From Christensenellaceae bacterium (GTDB lineage Bacteria; Bacillota; Clostridia; Christensenellales; Christensenellaceae), in NCBI GenBank assembly GCA_022846035.1, contig AP025580.1:1302001-1366000 (forward strand): 64,000 bases of DNA, in the 5' to 3' direction. The stretch's first letter is position 1; every line of letters starts with the position of its first letter. The notes below the pieces were generated by a model. The model worked only from the letters and a program-made list of their open reading frames with translations, had not been told where the DNA came from and searched no databases. Positions 43,117-52,122 of the stretch are shown piece by piece. A program made the position numbers and the translations under genes.

Positions 43117-44662
43117 AGGCAAAGCCCCAGTATTTTTTATCAAGCGAACGGTATTGTACCGCCTCCGCCACATGCGCCGCTTCCACATCATTACTGTGAT
43201 CCAGATCGGCAATCGTGCGCGCAACCAACAAAATCCGCGTGTAAGAACGTGCGCTCAGTTTCATTTTCTCGAACGCCATACGCAAAAGATCGTGCGCCTG
43301 CGCACCGATCCGGCAGTACTCTTTGATTTCCGACGAATTCAATTGTGCGTTACAGTGCTTGCCAATACTTTTATAACGCTCTTGCTGACGCATACGCGCT
43401 TCGTTTACGCGCTCACGCACCTGCGCGCTGCTTTCTTGCCTTTGCATGCTGCGAAGCTCGTCATATTTCACACGGCTCATCTCCACATGCAGGTCGATCC
43501 GGTCCAAAAGAGGTCCGGATATTTTTGAAAGATAGCGGCTGATCTGCGTAGGGCTGCAACGGCATTCCACATCCTCCGATCCGAAATTTCCGCATGGGCA
43601 AGGGTTCATGGATGCGGCAAACATAACGTCTGCCGGATATGTTACCTTACTATTCGCGCGCGATACCGTAATCTTTCCATCCTCCAACGGCTGTCGCAGG
43701 GCTTCCAGAATATCCCGCCTGAATTCCGGCAGTTCGTCAAAGTACAATACGCCGCAATGCGCAAGGCTGATTTCACCCGGATGATTTTTACTACCGCCCC
43801 CCACAATTGCTGCCGCAGAGCTCATATGATGCGGCCCGCGAAACGGGCGCTTTTTCACAATTCCTCCGCTTAAGTCGTTTAATTCCCCCGCTATGGAATG
43901 TATCTTCGTAACTTCCAGCGCCTCTTCAAACGTCAGGTCCGGCAGTATTCCGGGCAGGGCTTTTGCCAGCATACTCTTGCCGGAGCCCGGAGAACCGATC
44001 AAAAGGATATTATGCATACCGGCCGCCGCGATTTCCATTGCCCGCTTAGCCTTTTCCTGTCCTTTAATATCTTTAAAATCAATATCCACATCGCCCGTCT
44101 CATCCGGCGCCTGCCATAAAGACGGCGGAAAAAATTCTGGCGGCTGCGTTTTGTTAAGGATTGCGGCAATTTCCGAAAGATTCCCTACCGGAAGTATTTT
44201 GACATCTTGAATATAGCTTGCTTCCCGTGCGTTTTCCCGCGGAACGACCATCAGATTGAATCCGCGCCGGCGGGCTTCAATCACCATTGGCAGAATGCCG
44301 TTCACAGGCCGCACGTCTCCGTTTAAAGAAAGTTCTCCGAACACGACCATATACTTTAGAAAGTCTGGTAAAACCTGTTCACTGGCCGCCAGGAGCCCAA
44401 GAGCGATCGCAAGATCATAAAGCGGACCTTCTTTCTTTAAATCCGCAGGGGCAAGGTTGATTGTAATACGCTTCGCAGGGTACTCGAAGCCCGAGTTTTT
44501 GATTGCGCTGCGCACACGTTCCTTGCTTTCCTTGATTGCCGTATCGCCAAGTCCCACCAGTTCGTAGGCCGGCAACCCGTTGTATACGTCCGTTTCCACG
44601 AGTACCGGATAGCCTTCGATTCCATTGAGGCCAAAACTCAATACCTTTGCTAGCATCCCCAT
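43109..44662 (-). CDS. comM: Mg-chelatase-like AAA ATPase ComM/YifB
   Basis: This 517-residue AAA+ helicase-type protein is associated with branch migration in transformation. It has an N-terminal Lon-protease-like fold (PAYELVGLGDTAIKESKERV), Walker A GSPGSGKSMLAKALPGI, Walker B-like GVLYFDELPEF, MNPCPCGNFG and a C-terminal Mg-chelatase lid. The CPCG cysteines are typical of the family. It lies 22 bases after the mannosyltransferase gene. Confidence 0.94.
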   Translation of the reverse strand: MGMLAKVLSFGLNGIEGYPVLVETDVYNGLPAYELVGLGDTAIKESKERVRSAIKNSGFEYPAKRITINLAPADLKKEGPLYDLAIALGLLAASEQVLPDFLKYMVVFGELSLNGDVRPVNGILPMVIEARRRGFNLMVVPRENAREASYIQDVKILPVGNLSEIAAILNKTQPPEFFPPSLWQAPDETGDVDIDFKDIKGQEKAKRAMEIAAAGMHNILLIGSPGSGKSMLAKALPGILPDLTFEEALEVTKIHSIAGELNDLSGGIVKKRPFRGPHHMSSAAAIVGGGSKNHPGEISLAHCGVLYFDELPEFRRDILEALRQPLEDGKITVSRANSKVTYPADVMFAASMNPCPCGNFGSEDVECRCSPTQISRYLSKISGPLLDRIDLHVEMSRVKYDELRSMQRQESSAQVRERVNEARMRQQERYKSIGKHCNAQLNSSEIKEYCRIGAQAHDLLRMAFEKMKLSARSYTRILLVARTIADLDHSNDVEAAHVAEAVQYRSLDKKYWGFAYD

Positions 44663-44684
44663 CCCCCTTTAAGACGCTGCTTCA

Positions 44685-47600
44685 TTATCCATAAAACGGC
44701 CATGTCGGCAGCCACCGGAGCGCCGCCAGATAATCCGGATTCGCCGGAATCCCCGTGATCACCGGATAAAAGGCAATAAACATACCGATACATGCCGCGA
44801 TAAATATCCACCCAAACTGTTTGCCATATTTATAATCATGCTCAATATTTTTGAGCCAATAAACAATCAGCAGGATCAGGAAAGGCACTGTGGCAAAATA
44901 ATGGTAAATGAATACTTCCCGCGAGATAAACCACCACGGCATAAACTGCGAGAGCGCGGCAATCGCCAGGAAAGTAATACCCCAATGCTTGTGTTTTCCT
45001 TTGGCGCTGTCAACGATCAGCCATACGCACGCTACGACTCCCGACCACCAGATCAGCGGATTGCCCATTGTCGAAAGTGTGGATACCGTTCCCGTAGCAT
45101 CGTTGTGCCCGTTGAAGAACAACACCGGCCGCACATCCGCAGGCCAGCTATACCACATGGACGAGAACGGATGCACCGTTGCCGGATCGAGCGTCGAATG
45201 GTAATTGAGCATGTAGAATTGATTGCCCACTACGCTGTAATGGTATTTTAAATCATCCCACCGTACCCATTCATACGCCGTACCGCTCGTAACCTGCGTA
45301 TACGGAATATACGACAACAGGTAAATCACAATCGGTATCAGTATGAAAAAGACTACGCAACTTGCCAGAATGATCGCCACATTGTACTTATATGTTTTTA
45401 CGATACCATCATAATCAGGCGCACGGCTTTGCCTTGCAAACTTATATTCCCTGCTTCGTTTCCACATCGTAATCAGGAAAATCGCAAGCAGACCTGCCCC
45501 AGCGTAAATGCACAGCCATTTTGTAGCCGCCCCGACACCGAAAAACAATCCGCTCAAAAATAACGGCACAATACTTTTCGATAGCTTTTGCTTATTGAAG
45601 TTTGCCTGTGTAAACTGGAACATAAACAGGTACATCAGCATGATCCACAATATACTGTAGCTGTCGATCGTACCGATCCTCGTTTGTGCAAAGTGCATAA
45701 AGTCCGCAGCAAATAAAATCGTCGCAAAGGCCGCGTACTTCGTTTTTTTCATCAGCATTTTAGCGAACAGGTAAATTACCGGCAGCATGAGTACGCCCGT
45801 AAGCGTCCCCATAAAGCGCCAGCCAAACGGGTTCATGCCAAACATCTGGATACCGACGGACAGGATCAGCTTGCCAAGCGGCGGATGCGTAATCTCGTAC
45901 GGCTGGAGTCCGTTGATATTTTCATAGGCTGTACGGACATGGTATATTTCGTCAAAATAGAAATCCGTCATATAAGTCGACTCTTCAGGTATCAAATCCT
46001 GCTCGTCGAACAAATTTTGCGCGTCAGCAGAATTGGATATGATACGCTCCGGCGTAATCCACTCTCCCGCCGCATTTTTAACCGCCAATTCAAGCACGGG
46101 CAATTCCCCGCTATCGATTGGCTGAAGCTTCAGGTGCTTCGCGGTAATGTCCGTATCATAGACCTGCCAGCGATACATATTCTTAAACTGATGCTCAATC
46201 GAAGTTTGCTCCTCCGTTCCCTTTTTCAAGGTGACCGGAGAATACTGCAAGCCATCCGCCGAATATTGAATATCGAATTTTTCTTCTCCATAGCCAGCAT
46301 AATACTTGATCTGTGTGACTCGCTCGGGCTGGGAAAATTCTATCGTCACCGACTCGGTCAGCACATTGGATGTTTCCGGTATTTTAAATACGCCCAAGTT
46401 GGTAAACGCAACCACTGCATAGATCGCGGTAATCAGAAGCATAATCCACGTATCCTTTTTGGTCATGCTCCTTTTACTTTCCGTGAAACCGTCAAGCCGC
46501 ATCTGCTCCGGACATTTCGGCCGTTCGCCATTGTTTTCCGTCTCCGGCGACGGCTCCTTATATTTCACACGTCCCAGCGCAATTTGCGTGATCACAAAAG
46601 CCGTGAAAACAAAGATCGCCATATTGAGCGCGGACACGGCCACCACCCATCCCTGCGGGATCACGACCTGGTAATAATACAGGGTCAGGCTCTGGTTCAG
46701 AAGTAAGGCAATAAACGTTAAGGACGTACATAGAATAAGCCGCCTGTCCTTGATAAAAATATATGCAAAGAGCAGCAGGATCGGCACGGGGAACAAATAG
46801 CGTTCGTGCATGCCGTGCCCTAAGGCAAATACACCCATGATGATGAATGCCGCAATAGCAAATAAAAATTCCTTTTTCGGATTCTTCAGGTACAGCCACA
46901 GCGCATAGACGCACACCGCTGCAATCAGAATAAATCCCCATACGTTTGCACTCAACCCCAGGAATACAAGGCTGGAAGCGTCCAGATAATTGACGCCCAG
47001 CATACCGTACAGGTTAAACGCATTGAGGGTCACCTGCGGGTATTGCCCAATCGTTCCCAACATACGGCTTATAAGCCAGTCCGGTTCCTGTCCTGCGCCG
47101 AACGGAAGTGGCACCAGGAAAAACAATCCCACCATAACGCCGATCGAAATAAGCAGGGTTATAACGCCTTTCTTCTTATTTTCGCTGCAAACAATATTGC
47201 GGATAAACACATAAAGCAAAAGCGGAGCGAGCATAACCGCCTGCGGCTTCAAAAGGAACGCAAGCATAAATACCGCGCTTGCCCAGACCAGCCTGTCTTT
47301 TACCAGCAGCCAGATCATCAGCACAAGCATAAGCGTCAGCATAATATCCATTTGGCCCCAGGCGCTGGAATTAAAAATCACCGCAGGATTTAACAATAAA
47401 AACATGCTCAGGAAAAGCGCCGTCGTATTGCCGAGTTTCTTGCGTGCAATCCGGTAGACGGCATAGGCCGCCACAATATCGCAAATCATGGCCGGCAGCC
47501 GTATCATCATCGCAAACAGCGGCGATGTGATGTCGACCGAGAAAGCGTCCCGCAAAAATCCCAGAAAATAAAGCGCATAAATATAAAGCGGCGGATAATC

Positions 47601-47897
47601 CGCAAAGAAATCGCTGGTGTAGAAATTGGAAAGGCCGCCCTCATACGAATAATTCGCCCACGCCTTAAAGCAGTCCATATCCGTCATATACCCAGGGAGC
47701 GAATACGCGATCGCAAGGCGTATCACAAAGGCGATCGCAGCGAAGATAATAAACGCACTGGCAGCGGATAATTGCTTTTGAAAGGGATTCGGCTGTTTTT
47801 TCGCATGATACAGATATACCATCAGCATCAAAAAAATCACGCCTAAAACAGTAAACCAGACAATAAATTCATTCTGTACTTTCAGTTGTTCTTCCAT
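44685..47897 (-). CDS. Giant double GT-C mannosyltransferase with central discoidin-like domain (PMT family)
   Basis: This 1070-residue polytopic protein seems to fuse two GT-C glycosyltransferases. The N-terminal half (about 10-440) has about ten membrane segments, an early acidic motif TDMDCF (71-77), DYPPLYIY, and a HGMHERYLF loop. A cytoplasmic linker (about 445-480) and one membrane segment (482-500) lead to a predicted extracytoplasmic beta-sandwich (about 505-610) like an F5/8-type C (discoidin) domain. The C-terminal half (about 640-1070) is PMT-like: YFDEIYHVRTAYE with the acidic pair 649-650, and HPPLGK (671-676), then about nine segments. PMT enzymes transfer mannose from polyprenyl-phosphate-mannose to Ser/Thr outside the membrane. 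Acceptors are unknown. It sits within a conserved housekeeping gene run. Confidence 0.82.
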   Translation of the reverse strand: MEEQLKVQNEFIVWFTVLGVIFLMLMVYLYHAKKQPNPFQKQLSAASAFIIFAAIAFVIRLAIAYSLPGYMTDMDCFKAWANYSYEGGLSNFYTSDFFADYPPLYIYALYFLGFLRDAFSVDITSPLFAMMIRLPAMICDIVAAYAVYRIARKKLGNTTALFLSMFLLLNPAVIFNSSAWGQMDIMLTLMLVLMIWLLVKDRLVWASAVFMLAFLLKPQAVMLAPLLLYVFIRNIVCSENKKKGVITLLISIGVMVGLFFLVPLPFGAGQEPDWLISRMLGTIGQYPQVTLNAFNLYGMLGVNYLDASSLVFLGLSANVWGFILIAAVCVYALWLYLKNPKKEFLFAIAAFIIMGVFALGHGMHERYLFPVPILLLFAYIFIKDRRLILCTSLTFIALLLNQSLTLYYYQVVIPQGWVVAVSALNMAIFVFTAFVITQIALGRVKYKEPSPETENNGERPKCPEQMRLDGFTESKRSMTKKDTWIMLLITAIYAVVAFTNLGVFKIPETSNVLTESVTIEFSQPERVTQIKYYAGYGEEKFDIQYSADGLQYSPVTLKKGTEEQTSIEHQFKNMYRWQVYDTDITAKHLKLQPIDSGELPVLELAVKNAAGEWITPERIISNSADAQNLFDEQDLIPEESTYMTDFYFDEIYHVRTAYENINGLQPYEITHPPLGKLILSVGIQMFGMNPFGWRFMGTLTGVLMLPVIYLFAKMLMKKTKYAAFATILFAADFMHFAQTRIGTIDSYSILWIMLMYLFMFQFTQANFNKQKLSKSIVPLFLSGLFFGVGAATKWLCIYAGAGLLAIFLITMWKRSREYKFARQSRAPDYDGIVKTYKYNVAIILASCVVFFILIPIVIYLLSYIPYTQVTSGTAYEWVRWDDLKYHYSVVGNQFYMLNYHSTLDPATVHPFSSMWYSWPADVRPVLFFNGHNDATGTVSTLSTMGNPLIWWSGVVACVWLIVDSAKGKHKHWGITFLAIAALSQFMPWWFISREVFIYHYFATVPFLILLIVYWLKNIEHDYKYGKQFGWIFIAACIGMFIAFYPVITGIPANPDYLAALRWLPTWPFYG

Positions 47898-47913
47898 TCC
47901 TGCTTTGTTTCAC

Positions 47914-48273
47914 TCAGACGCCGAATGCATTTTTGATATAATTCACCGACATATCCTTGCCGGATGCAGATACCTCTGCAACGTCAAAGCGAACGTTGAA
48001 CTCCTTTACGTTATTCTGCATGATGTACCACTGCGCAGTTTTTATGATCATCTGTTGCTTCCTGTACGTAACGGCCTGTCCCGCCGTTCCGTATAGATCC
48101 GAAGAGCGCGTTTTCACCTCTATGAAAACAAGGTCCGCCCCGTCCTGCGCGACTATGTCGATCTCGCCTTTTTTCGCGCGGTAATTGCGCGCCAGCACCT
48201 TAACCCCATGCTTTTTAAGATAATCGCAGGTAAAATCTTCCCCTGCTTTGCCCAGCGCCAGCTTATCCATCAC
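47914..48273 (-). CDS. YraN/UPF0102 family nuclease-like protein
   Basis: This 119-residue protein has a Holliday-junction-resolvase-like fold. Family landmarks are GEDFTCDYLKKHG, ARNYRAKKGEIDIVAQD and VFIEVKTRSS, giving the E-D-ExK nuclease-type set. Its start overlaps the rnhB stop by four bases (ATGA). rnhB-yraN adjacency is common in bacteria; the cellular role is not established. Confidence 0.9.
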   Translation of the reverse strand: MMDKLALGKAGEDFTCDYLKKHGVKVLARNYRAKKGEIDIVAQDGADLVFIEVKTRSSDLYGTAGQAVTYRKQQMIIKTAQWYIMQNNVKEFNVRFDVAEVSASGKDMSVNYIKNAFGV

Positions 48274-48905
48274 TCACCTAAAATCTTCTTTAAAAAAGTT
48301 TTTCTGTGAATATCGAGTATACCGTACTTGCGTATTGCATCATAATGTACCTTGGTGCCGTAGCCCTTATGCTTTTCAAACGCATACTGCGGATACTTCT
48401 CGGCATATTCACGCATCATCCGGTCCCTTGTCACTTTGGCGAGGATCGACGCCGCAGCGATCGTATACACCTTTGCGTCGCCCTTGATAAGCGGCGTATA
48501 CGAAATATCCGTCTTAATAGCCATTGCATCCGTATAAACATGCTCCGGACGCGCTTTGAGCCCGTTTAACGCGTTTTCAAAAGCCATCCGCGCCGCATTC
48601 AGGATATTGATTTCATCTATTACTTTATTATCTATCACACTTACGGAATAATCAACCGCTTTTTCTACTATTATATCATACAGTATCTCGCGGCGTTTTT
48701 CGGATATTTTCTTGGAATCGTCTATGCCTAAGATAAGGTCGTCACTGGGCATGATGACACACGCAGCCACAACAGGCCCCGCAAGCGGTCCTCTGCCTGC
48801 CTCGTCGATACCGGCAATAAAATATTGTCCCCGCTGCCAGTGCTGCTGTTCATACTGCGTCATTATTCCGAGCTTTTCCCGTTGCTGCTCTTCCCGTTTT
48901 CCCAT
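48270..48905 (-). CDS. rnhB: Ribonuclease HII
   Basis: This 211-residue enzyme removes ribonucleotides from DNA and RNA from hybrids. The catalytic set is IAGIDEAGRGPLAGPVVAA (Asp-Glu), DDSKKISEKRRE, and the later Asp residues in YTDAMAI and KGDAKV. The start at 48905 follows rbgA by two bases; GGAG is rather distant (11 bases). A later ATG at 48863 has no site. Confidence 0.95.
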   Translation of the reverse strand: MGKREEQQREKLGIMTQYEQQHWQRGQYFIAGIDEAGRGPLAGPVVAACVIMPSDDLILGIDDSKKISEKRREILYDIIVEKAVDYSVSVIDNKVIDEINILNAARMAFENALNGLKARPEHVYTDAMAIKTDISYTPLIKGDAKVYTIAAASILAKVTRDRMMREYAEKYPQYAFEKHKGYGTKVHYDAIRKYGILDIHRKTFLKKILGE

Positions 48906-48907
48906 AT

Positions 48908-49753
48908 TTATACGCGCTCCGGTTTTTCTAAAGATATTCTGCCCATTTTTCCGTTTTTAAATTCGTCAAGCAGCGTCTTGGCGCCGCGTTCCGTATCGAA
49001 TACACCGCCTCTTAAGAGAAATCCCCGCGCCTTACATATATCGCAAAGGATCTCGTAAGAATCTTTCTTAAGATCCGTAAGCTTATAGCGTTCCGAAAGC
49101 ATTTTGGGCGCGGAAACTTTGAGCAGGGAAATCAGGTGGAACGCCAATGCTTCTTCATCCAGTATATCCAGCTTCACACTGCCGATCAGCGCAACGACCG
49201 CGCCGGTATTTTCATCCTTGAATTTGGGCCACAGCAAGCCTGGAGTATCCATGATCTCCAAATGATTGTCGATCTTCGCCCACTGCAGGGAGCGCGTTAC
49301 GCCTGGCTTGTTCCCTTCCAGCAGCTTTTTTCCGCCTGCGAGGCGGTTCAGAATCGCTGATTTTCCTACATTGGGAATTCCCGCTACCATACAACGAAGC
49401 GTTTTGTTCATTCCCCGTTCGCTGTATCTTTTAAGAATATCCTGCGCACAATGCAGAATTTCTTTCTTGAGCATTTGTGTATTTCCCTTTGTTGCGGAAA
49501 AAGCAACCGCCTGTATGCCTTTCTTGGCAAAGAAAGAAATCCAATTTTTTGTGATATTATCATCCGCAAGGTCTGCTTTATTTAAAATATAAAATCTCGT
49601 CTTTTGGGAAAATAGATCGTCGAAGTCCGGATTCAACGAGCTTTGGGGCGCACGCGCATCCAATACCTCGATGACCATATCAATCAATTTCAGCTTATCC
49701 CGTAACTGCCTGCGGGCCTTTGTCATATGCCCCGGATACCATTGAATATCCAT
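48908..49753 (-). CDS. rbgA: Ribosome biogenesis GTPase RbgA
   Basis: This 281-residue circularly permuted GTPase is needed for late 50S assembly. G-motif order is G4 (LNKADLAD), G1 (GIPNVGKSAILN) and G3 (DTPGLLWP), followed by a C-terminal ANTAR-like domain. The start MDIQWYPGHMTKA is the family norm, has GGAGGA nine bases upstream, and is preferred over a longer frame. It follows rplS after that gene's terminator, so its expression depends on read-through or an internal promoter that I could not locate. Confidence 0.95.
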   Translation of the reverse strand: MDIQWYPGHMTKARRQLRDKLKLIDMVIEVLDARAPQSSLNPDFDDLFSQKTRFYILNKADLADDNITKNWISFFAKKGIQAVAFSATKGNTQMLKKEILHCAQDILKRYSERGMNKTLRCMVAGIPNVGKSAILNRLAGGKKLLEGNKPGVTRSLQWAKIDNHLEIMDTPGLLWPKFKDENTGAVVALIGSVKLDILDEEALAFHLISLLKVSAPKMLSERYKLTDLKKDSYEILCDICKARGFLLRGGVFDTERGAKTLLDEFKNGKMGRISLEKPERV

Positions 49754-49829
49754 GTGTCCGCTTCCTCCAAAATCATCACCAGTCCCCCCGTCTGCCTTGC
49801 AGCGCAAAACGTTCTAGAAGAGCTTGCAT

Positions 49830-49866
49830 ATAAAAAACAAAGGGGCTTAAATGATTTTAAGCCCCC
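49830..49866 (-). terminator. Intrinsic terminator after rplS
   Basis: GGGGCTTAAA pairs with TTTAAGCCCC (10 bp) around a short loop just after the rplS stop. The minus strand continues TTTGTTTTTT. It ends the ylxM-to-rplS operon. Confidence 0.88.
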
Positions 49867-49878
49867 GCCTTAACTTGC

Positions 49879-50220
49879 TTATTTCTCTCTGATCTTAGCA
49901 GCCTTACCTACTCTGTCACGCAGATAGAAAAGCTTTGCTCTGCGAACCTGACCGTGCCGCAGCACTTCGATCTTATCGATACGAGGTGAATGGATCGGGA
50001 ACGTTCTTTCTACGCCAATGCCGTAAGATACCCTGCGAACGGTGATCGTCTCGGAAAGACCGCCGCCCTTTTTCGCGATTAAATATCCCTCAAAAGCCTG
50101 TAATCTCTCTCTCGTACCCTCGACAACCTTTACATAGACCTTTACTGTGTCGCCGACCGTCAGTACCGGTACGTCGCTTTTTAACTGTTCTGCCTCTACT
50201 GCCTTAATAATATCATTCAT
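49879..50220 (-). CDS. rplS: 50S ribosomal protein L19
   Basis: This 113-residue ribosomal protein at the 30S-50S interface has [46 protein letters not shown] and [16 protein letters not shown], all typical of L19. GGAGG lies about eight bases before the ATG. It is last in the operon ylxM-ffh-rpsP-khpA-rimM-trmD-rplS. Confidence 0.98.
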   Translation of the reverse strand: MNDIIKAVEAEQLKSDVPVLTVGDTVKVYVKVVEGTRERLQAFEGYLIAKKGGGLSETITVRRVSYGIGVERTFPIHSPRIDKIEVLRHGQVRRAKLFYLRDRVGKAAKIREK

Positions 50221-50223
50221 TTT

Positions 50224-50290
50224 TTGAAGCCTCCTTCCCCTGCAGACGTTCTTACCCGCACATTCGGGCAGCGGACCATCCTAATTCAAA
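50224..50290 (-). promoter_or_regulatory. Possible L19 ribosomal protein leader
   Basis: The 105 bases between trmD and rplS hold a compact structured stretch. CCCG-AATGTG-CGGG forms a hairpin, flanked by CTGC and GCAG that can close an outer helix, followed by the ribosome site of rplS. The position equals that of the known Firmicute L19 leader. I matched it by context and general shape only, not by alignment. Confidence 0.45.
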
Positions 50291-50325
50291 AAACATTAAA
50301 AGTTTATCATAACTTGGCCAAAGAA

Positions 50326-51063
50326 TCAAGTTTGATTTTCCAATTCCGCAAGAATTTTCCTGTCCTGGTCGCTAAGCTCCGCCCTTTCAAGGAGATCCGG
50401 CCGGTTCTTCAGTGTTTTCATAAGCGACTGCTCTCTTTGCCATGCCGCAATATTTTTGTGATGGCCCGACAAAAGCACATCCGGTACGTCCATTCCCCGA
50501 AAGGACGATGGACGCGTATACTGCGGATATTCCAGCAAATCTTTGCTGAAGCTTTCCTCATTTATGGACGCATCGTTTGAGAGCACTCCCGGAACATAGC
50601 GCATAACGCAATCCATAAGCACCATTGCCGGCAGCTCTCCGCCTGTCAGGACATAATCCCCAATGGAAATTTCTTCATCGATACAATGATCGAGCACACG
50701 CTGGTCGACCCCCTCGTAATGGCCGCACAAAATGCTGAGCACCTCATAACCGGCAAGCTGTTCCGCCGTTTTCTGATCCAGCGTTTTTCCCGCCGGCGAC
50801 ATATAAATATTAGCGCACCGTTTGCCGCCGTACTTTTTACCCAGCATTGCGAAGCTGTCAAAAAGCGGCTGCGGCATCAGGAGCATGCCCGCGCCGCCGC
50901 CAAAGGGATAATCGTCCACGCGATTGTGCTTATCATCCGTATAATCCCGAAAATTGACTGTATTGACTTCAATCAGGCGCTTTGCTATCGCTTTTTCACA
51001 AAGGCTGCTGCCCGTAAAACCGGAAAACATCTCCGGAAAGATCGTCAGGCAATTAAATATCAT
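50326..51063 (-). CDS. trmD: tRNA (guanine-N1-)-methyltransferase TrmD
   Basis: This trefoil-knot methyltransferase of about 245 residues makes m1G37 in tRNA. Family signatures are NCLTIFPEMF at the start, DDYPFGGGAGMLL, LCGHYEGVDQRV and the knot region IGDYVLTGGELPAMVL. The start is one of two adjacent ATG codons (51066 or 51063) that overlap the end of rimM. The longer frame in the rimM region is not used. Confidence 0.96.
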   Translation of the reverse strand: MIFNCLTIFPEMFSGFTGSSLCEKAIAKRLIEVNTVNFRDYTDDKHNRVDDYPFGGGAGMLLMPQPLFDSFAMLGKKYGGKRCANIYMSPAGKTLDQKTAEQLAGYEVLSILCGHYEGVDQRVLDHCIDEEISIGDYVLTGGELPAMVLMDCVMRYVPGVLSNDASINEESFSKDLLEYPQYTRPSSFRGMDVPDVLLSGHHKNIAAWQREQSLMKTLKNRPDLLERAELSDQDRKILAELENQT

Positions 51064-51577
51064 CATATACGCAAACCTCTGAAAGCCTTTTTGCATTTAC
51101 GACAATCCTGCCGTTTCCGACATCCTTTTTAAGAACGACCTCTGGAATCGCGGGAAACATACACAGCTTTCCGGATTTTTCTACTGTGTAAACGTCGGCT
51201 GCCCCGTTCTGAAGAATATCTTTCAGAATACCGAGTTTGTTGCCCTCGTCGTCCTCTACCGCAAGTCCTAAAAGGTCGCATACGTAATACGCTCCCTCCG
51301 GCAGCCTGGCAGCATGCGCCCTATCAATGTAAAGCAGCGTGCCGCGCAAAGCCTCCGCCGCGTTCCTGTCGTCATAGCCTTTCAGCTTTAAATACGCGTA
51401 ACGCGCGTCCACGCGGGCCGCCTCTACCTCTACCGGTTCATAGTTTCCGCCTTTTCGAAAAAACGCCTGCTTCAAATAAGAAAACCGCGAAAGATCATCG
51501 GTGAACGCATCAAATTTGACCTCTCCTTTTATGCCCTGCGGCTTTAGGATCTGCCCCAGCTCAAAAAAATCCGTCAT
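51053..51577 (-). CDS. rimM: Ribosome maturation factor RimM
   Basis: This 174-residue protein assists 30S head assembly with S19. The N-domain (LGQILKPQGIKGEVKFDAFTD) and the PRC-barrel C-domain (YYVCDLLGLAVEDDEG, DVYTVEKSGKLCMFPAI) are present. It overlaps khpA by four bases (ATGA) and trmD by 11. Confidence 0.95.
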   Translation of the reverse strand: MTDFFELGQILKPQGIKGEVKFDAFTDDLSRFSYLKQAFFRKGGNYEPVEVEAARVDARYAYLKLKGYDDRNAAEALRGTLLYIDRAHAARLPEGAYYVCDLLGLAVEDDEGNKLGILKDILQNGAADVYTVEKSGKLCMFPAIPEVVLKKDVGNGRIVVNAKRLSEVCVYDDI

Positions 51578-51801
51578 ATGATCTCAACAATATATTTCTT
51601 TGATGCTTTGGATGTCGCCGCTTTCACAACAGTACGGATCGCCTTTGCGATCCTGCCCTGCTTGCCGATCACCTTGCCCATATCGTCCGGCGCAACGCTT
51701 AACTCCAGAACGTAAGCATTTTCTTCCTCACGCTCCACCACTTTTACAGCGTCCGGATCGTCCACAAGGTTCCTGGCGATGTATTCTACCAATTCACGCA
51801 T
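51574..51801 (-). CDS. khpA: KH-domain RNA-binding protein KhpA
   Basis: This 75-residue single KH domain has the GKQGRIAKAI GxxG loop (about 49-58). KhpA works with KhpB/Jag in RNA binding and cell elongation in Firmicutes. It sits between rpsP and rimM, the conserved place. Confidence 0.93.
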   Translation of the reverse strand: MRELVEYIARNLVDDPDAVKVVEREEENAYVLELSVAPDDMGKVIGKQGRIAKAIRTVVKAATSKASKKYIVEII

Positions 51802-51817
51802 TCGTATTCACCCTTTG

Positions 51818-52057
51818 TTAGTTGATGGCGCCGCTCTTTTTCAGGAGTGCACGCGCCGTATCAGTCGGCTGTGCGCCGTTGCTGATCCATCCCTGTGCCT
51901 TTTCATTGTCAAGCTTCAAATCCTTTGTAAGCGGATTATAGTAACCCAGCTCTTCGATGTAACGTCCGTCGCGGGGCGCTCTTTCGTCCGCCACAACCAT
52001 CCTGTAAAAAGGATTTTTCTTGGAACCCATTCTCTTTAATCTGATTTTTACTGACAT
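51818..52057 (-). CDS. rpsP: 30S ribosomal protein S16
   Basis: This 79-residue protein starts [19 protein letters not shown], the standard S16 N-terminus, and contains [27 protein letters not shown] lies five bases before this ATG. An in-frame upstream codon at 52084 adds nine non-homologous residues and is rejected. Confidence 0.98.
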   Translation of the reverse strand: MSVKIRLKRMGSKKNPFYRMVVADERAPRDGRYIEELGYYNPLTKDLKLDNEKAQGWISNGAQPTDTARALLKKSGAIN

Positions 52058-52122
52058 AATAACCTCCAAAATAATTTCTTGCAATAATATTATCCACCGC
52101 CACGCGGTTACGATCTGCGATT

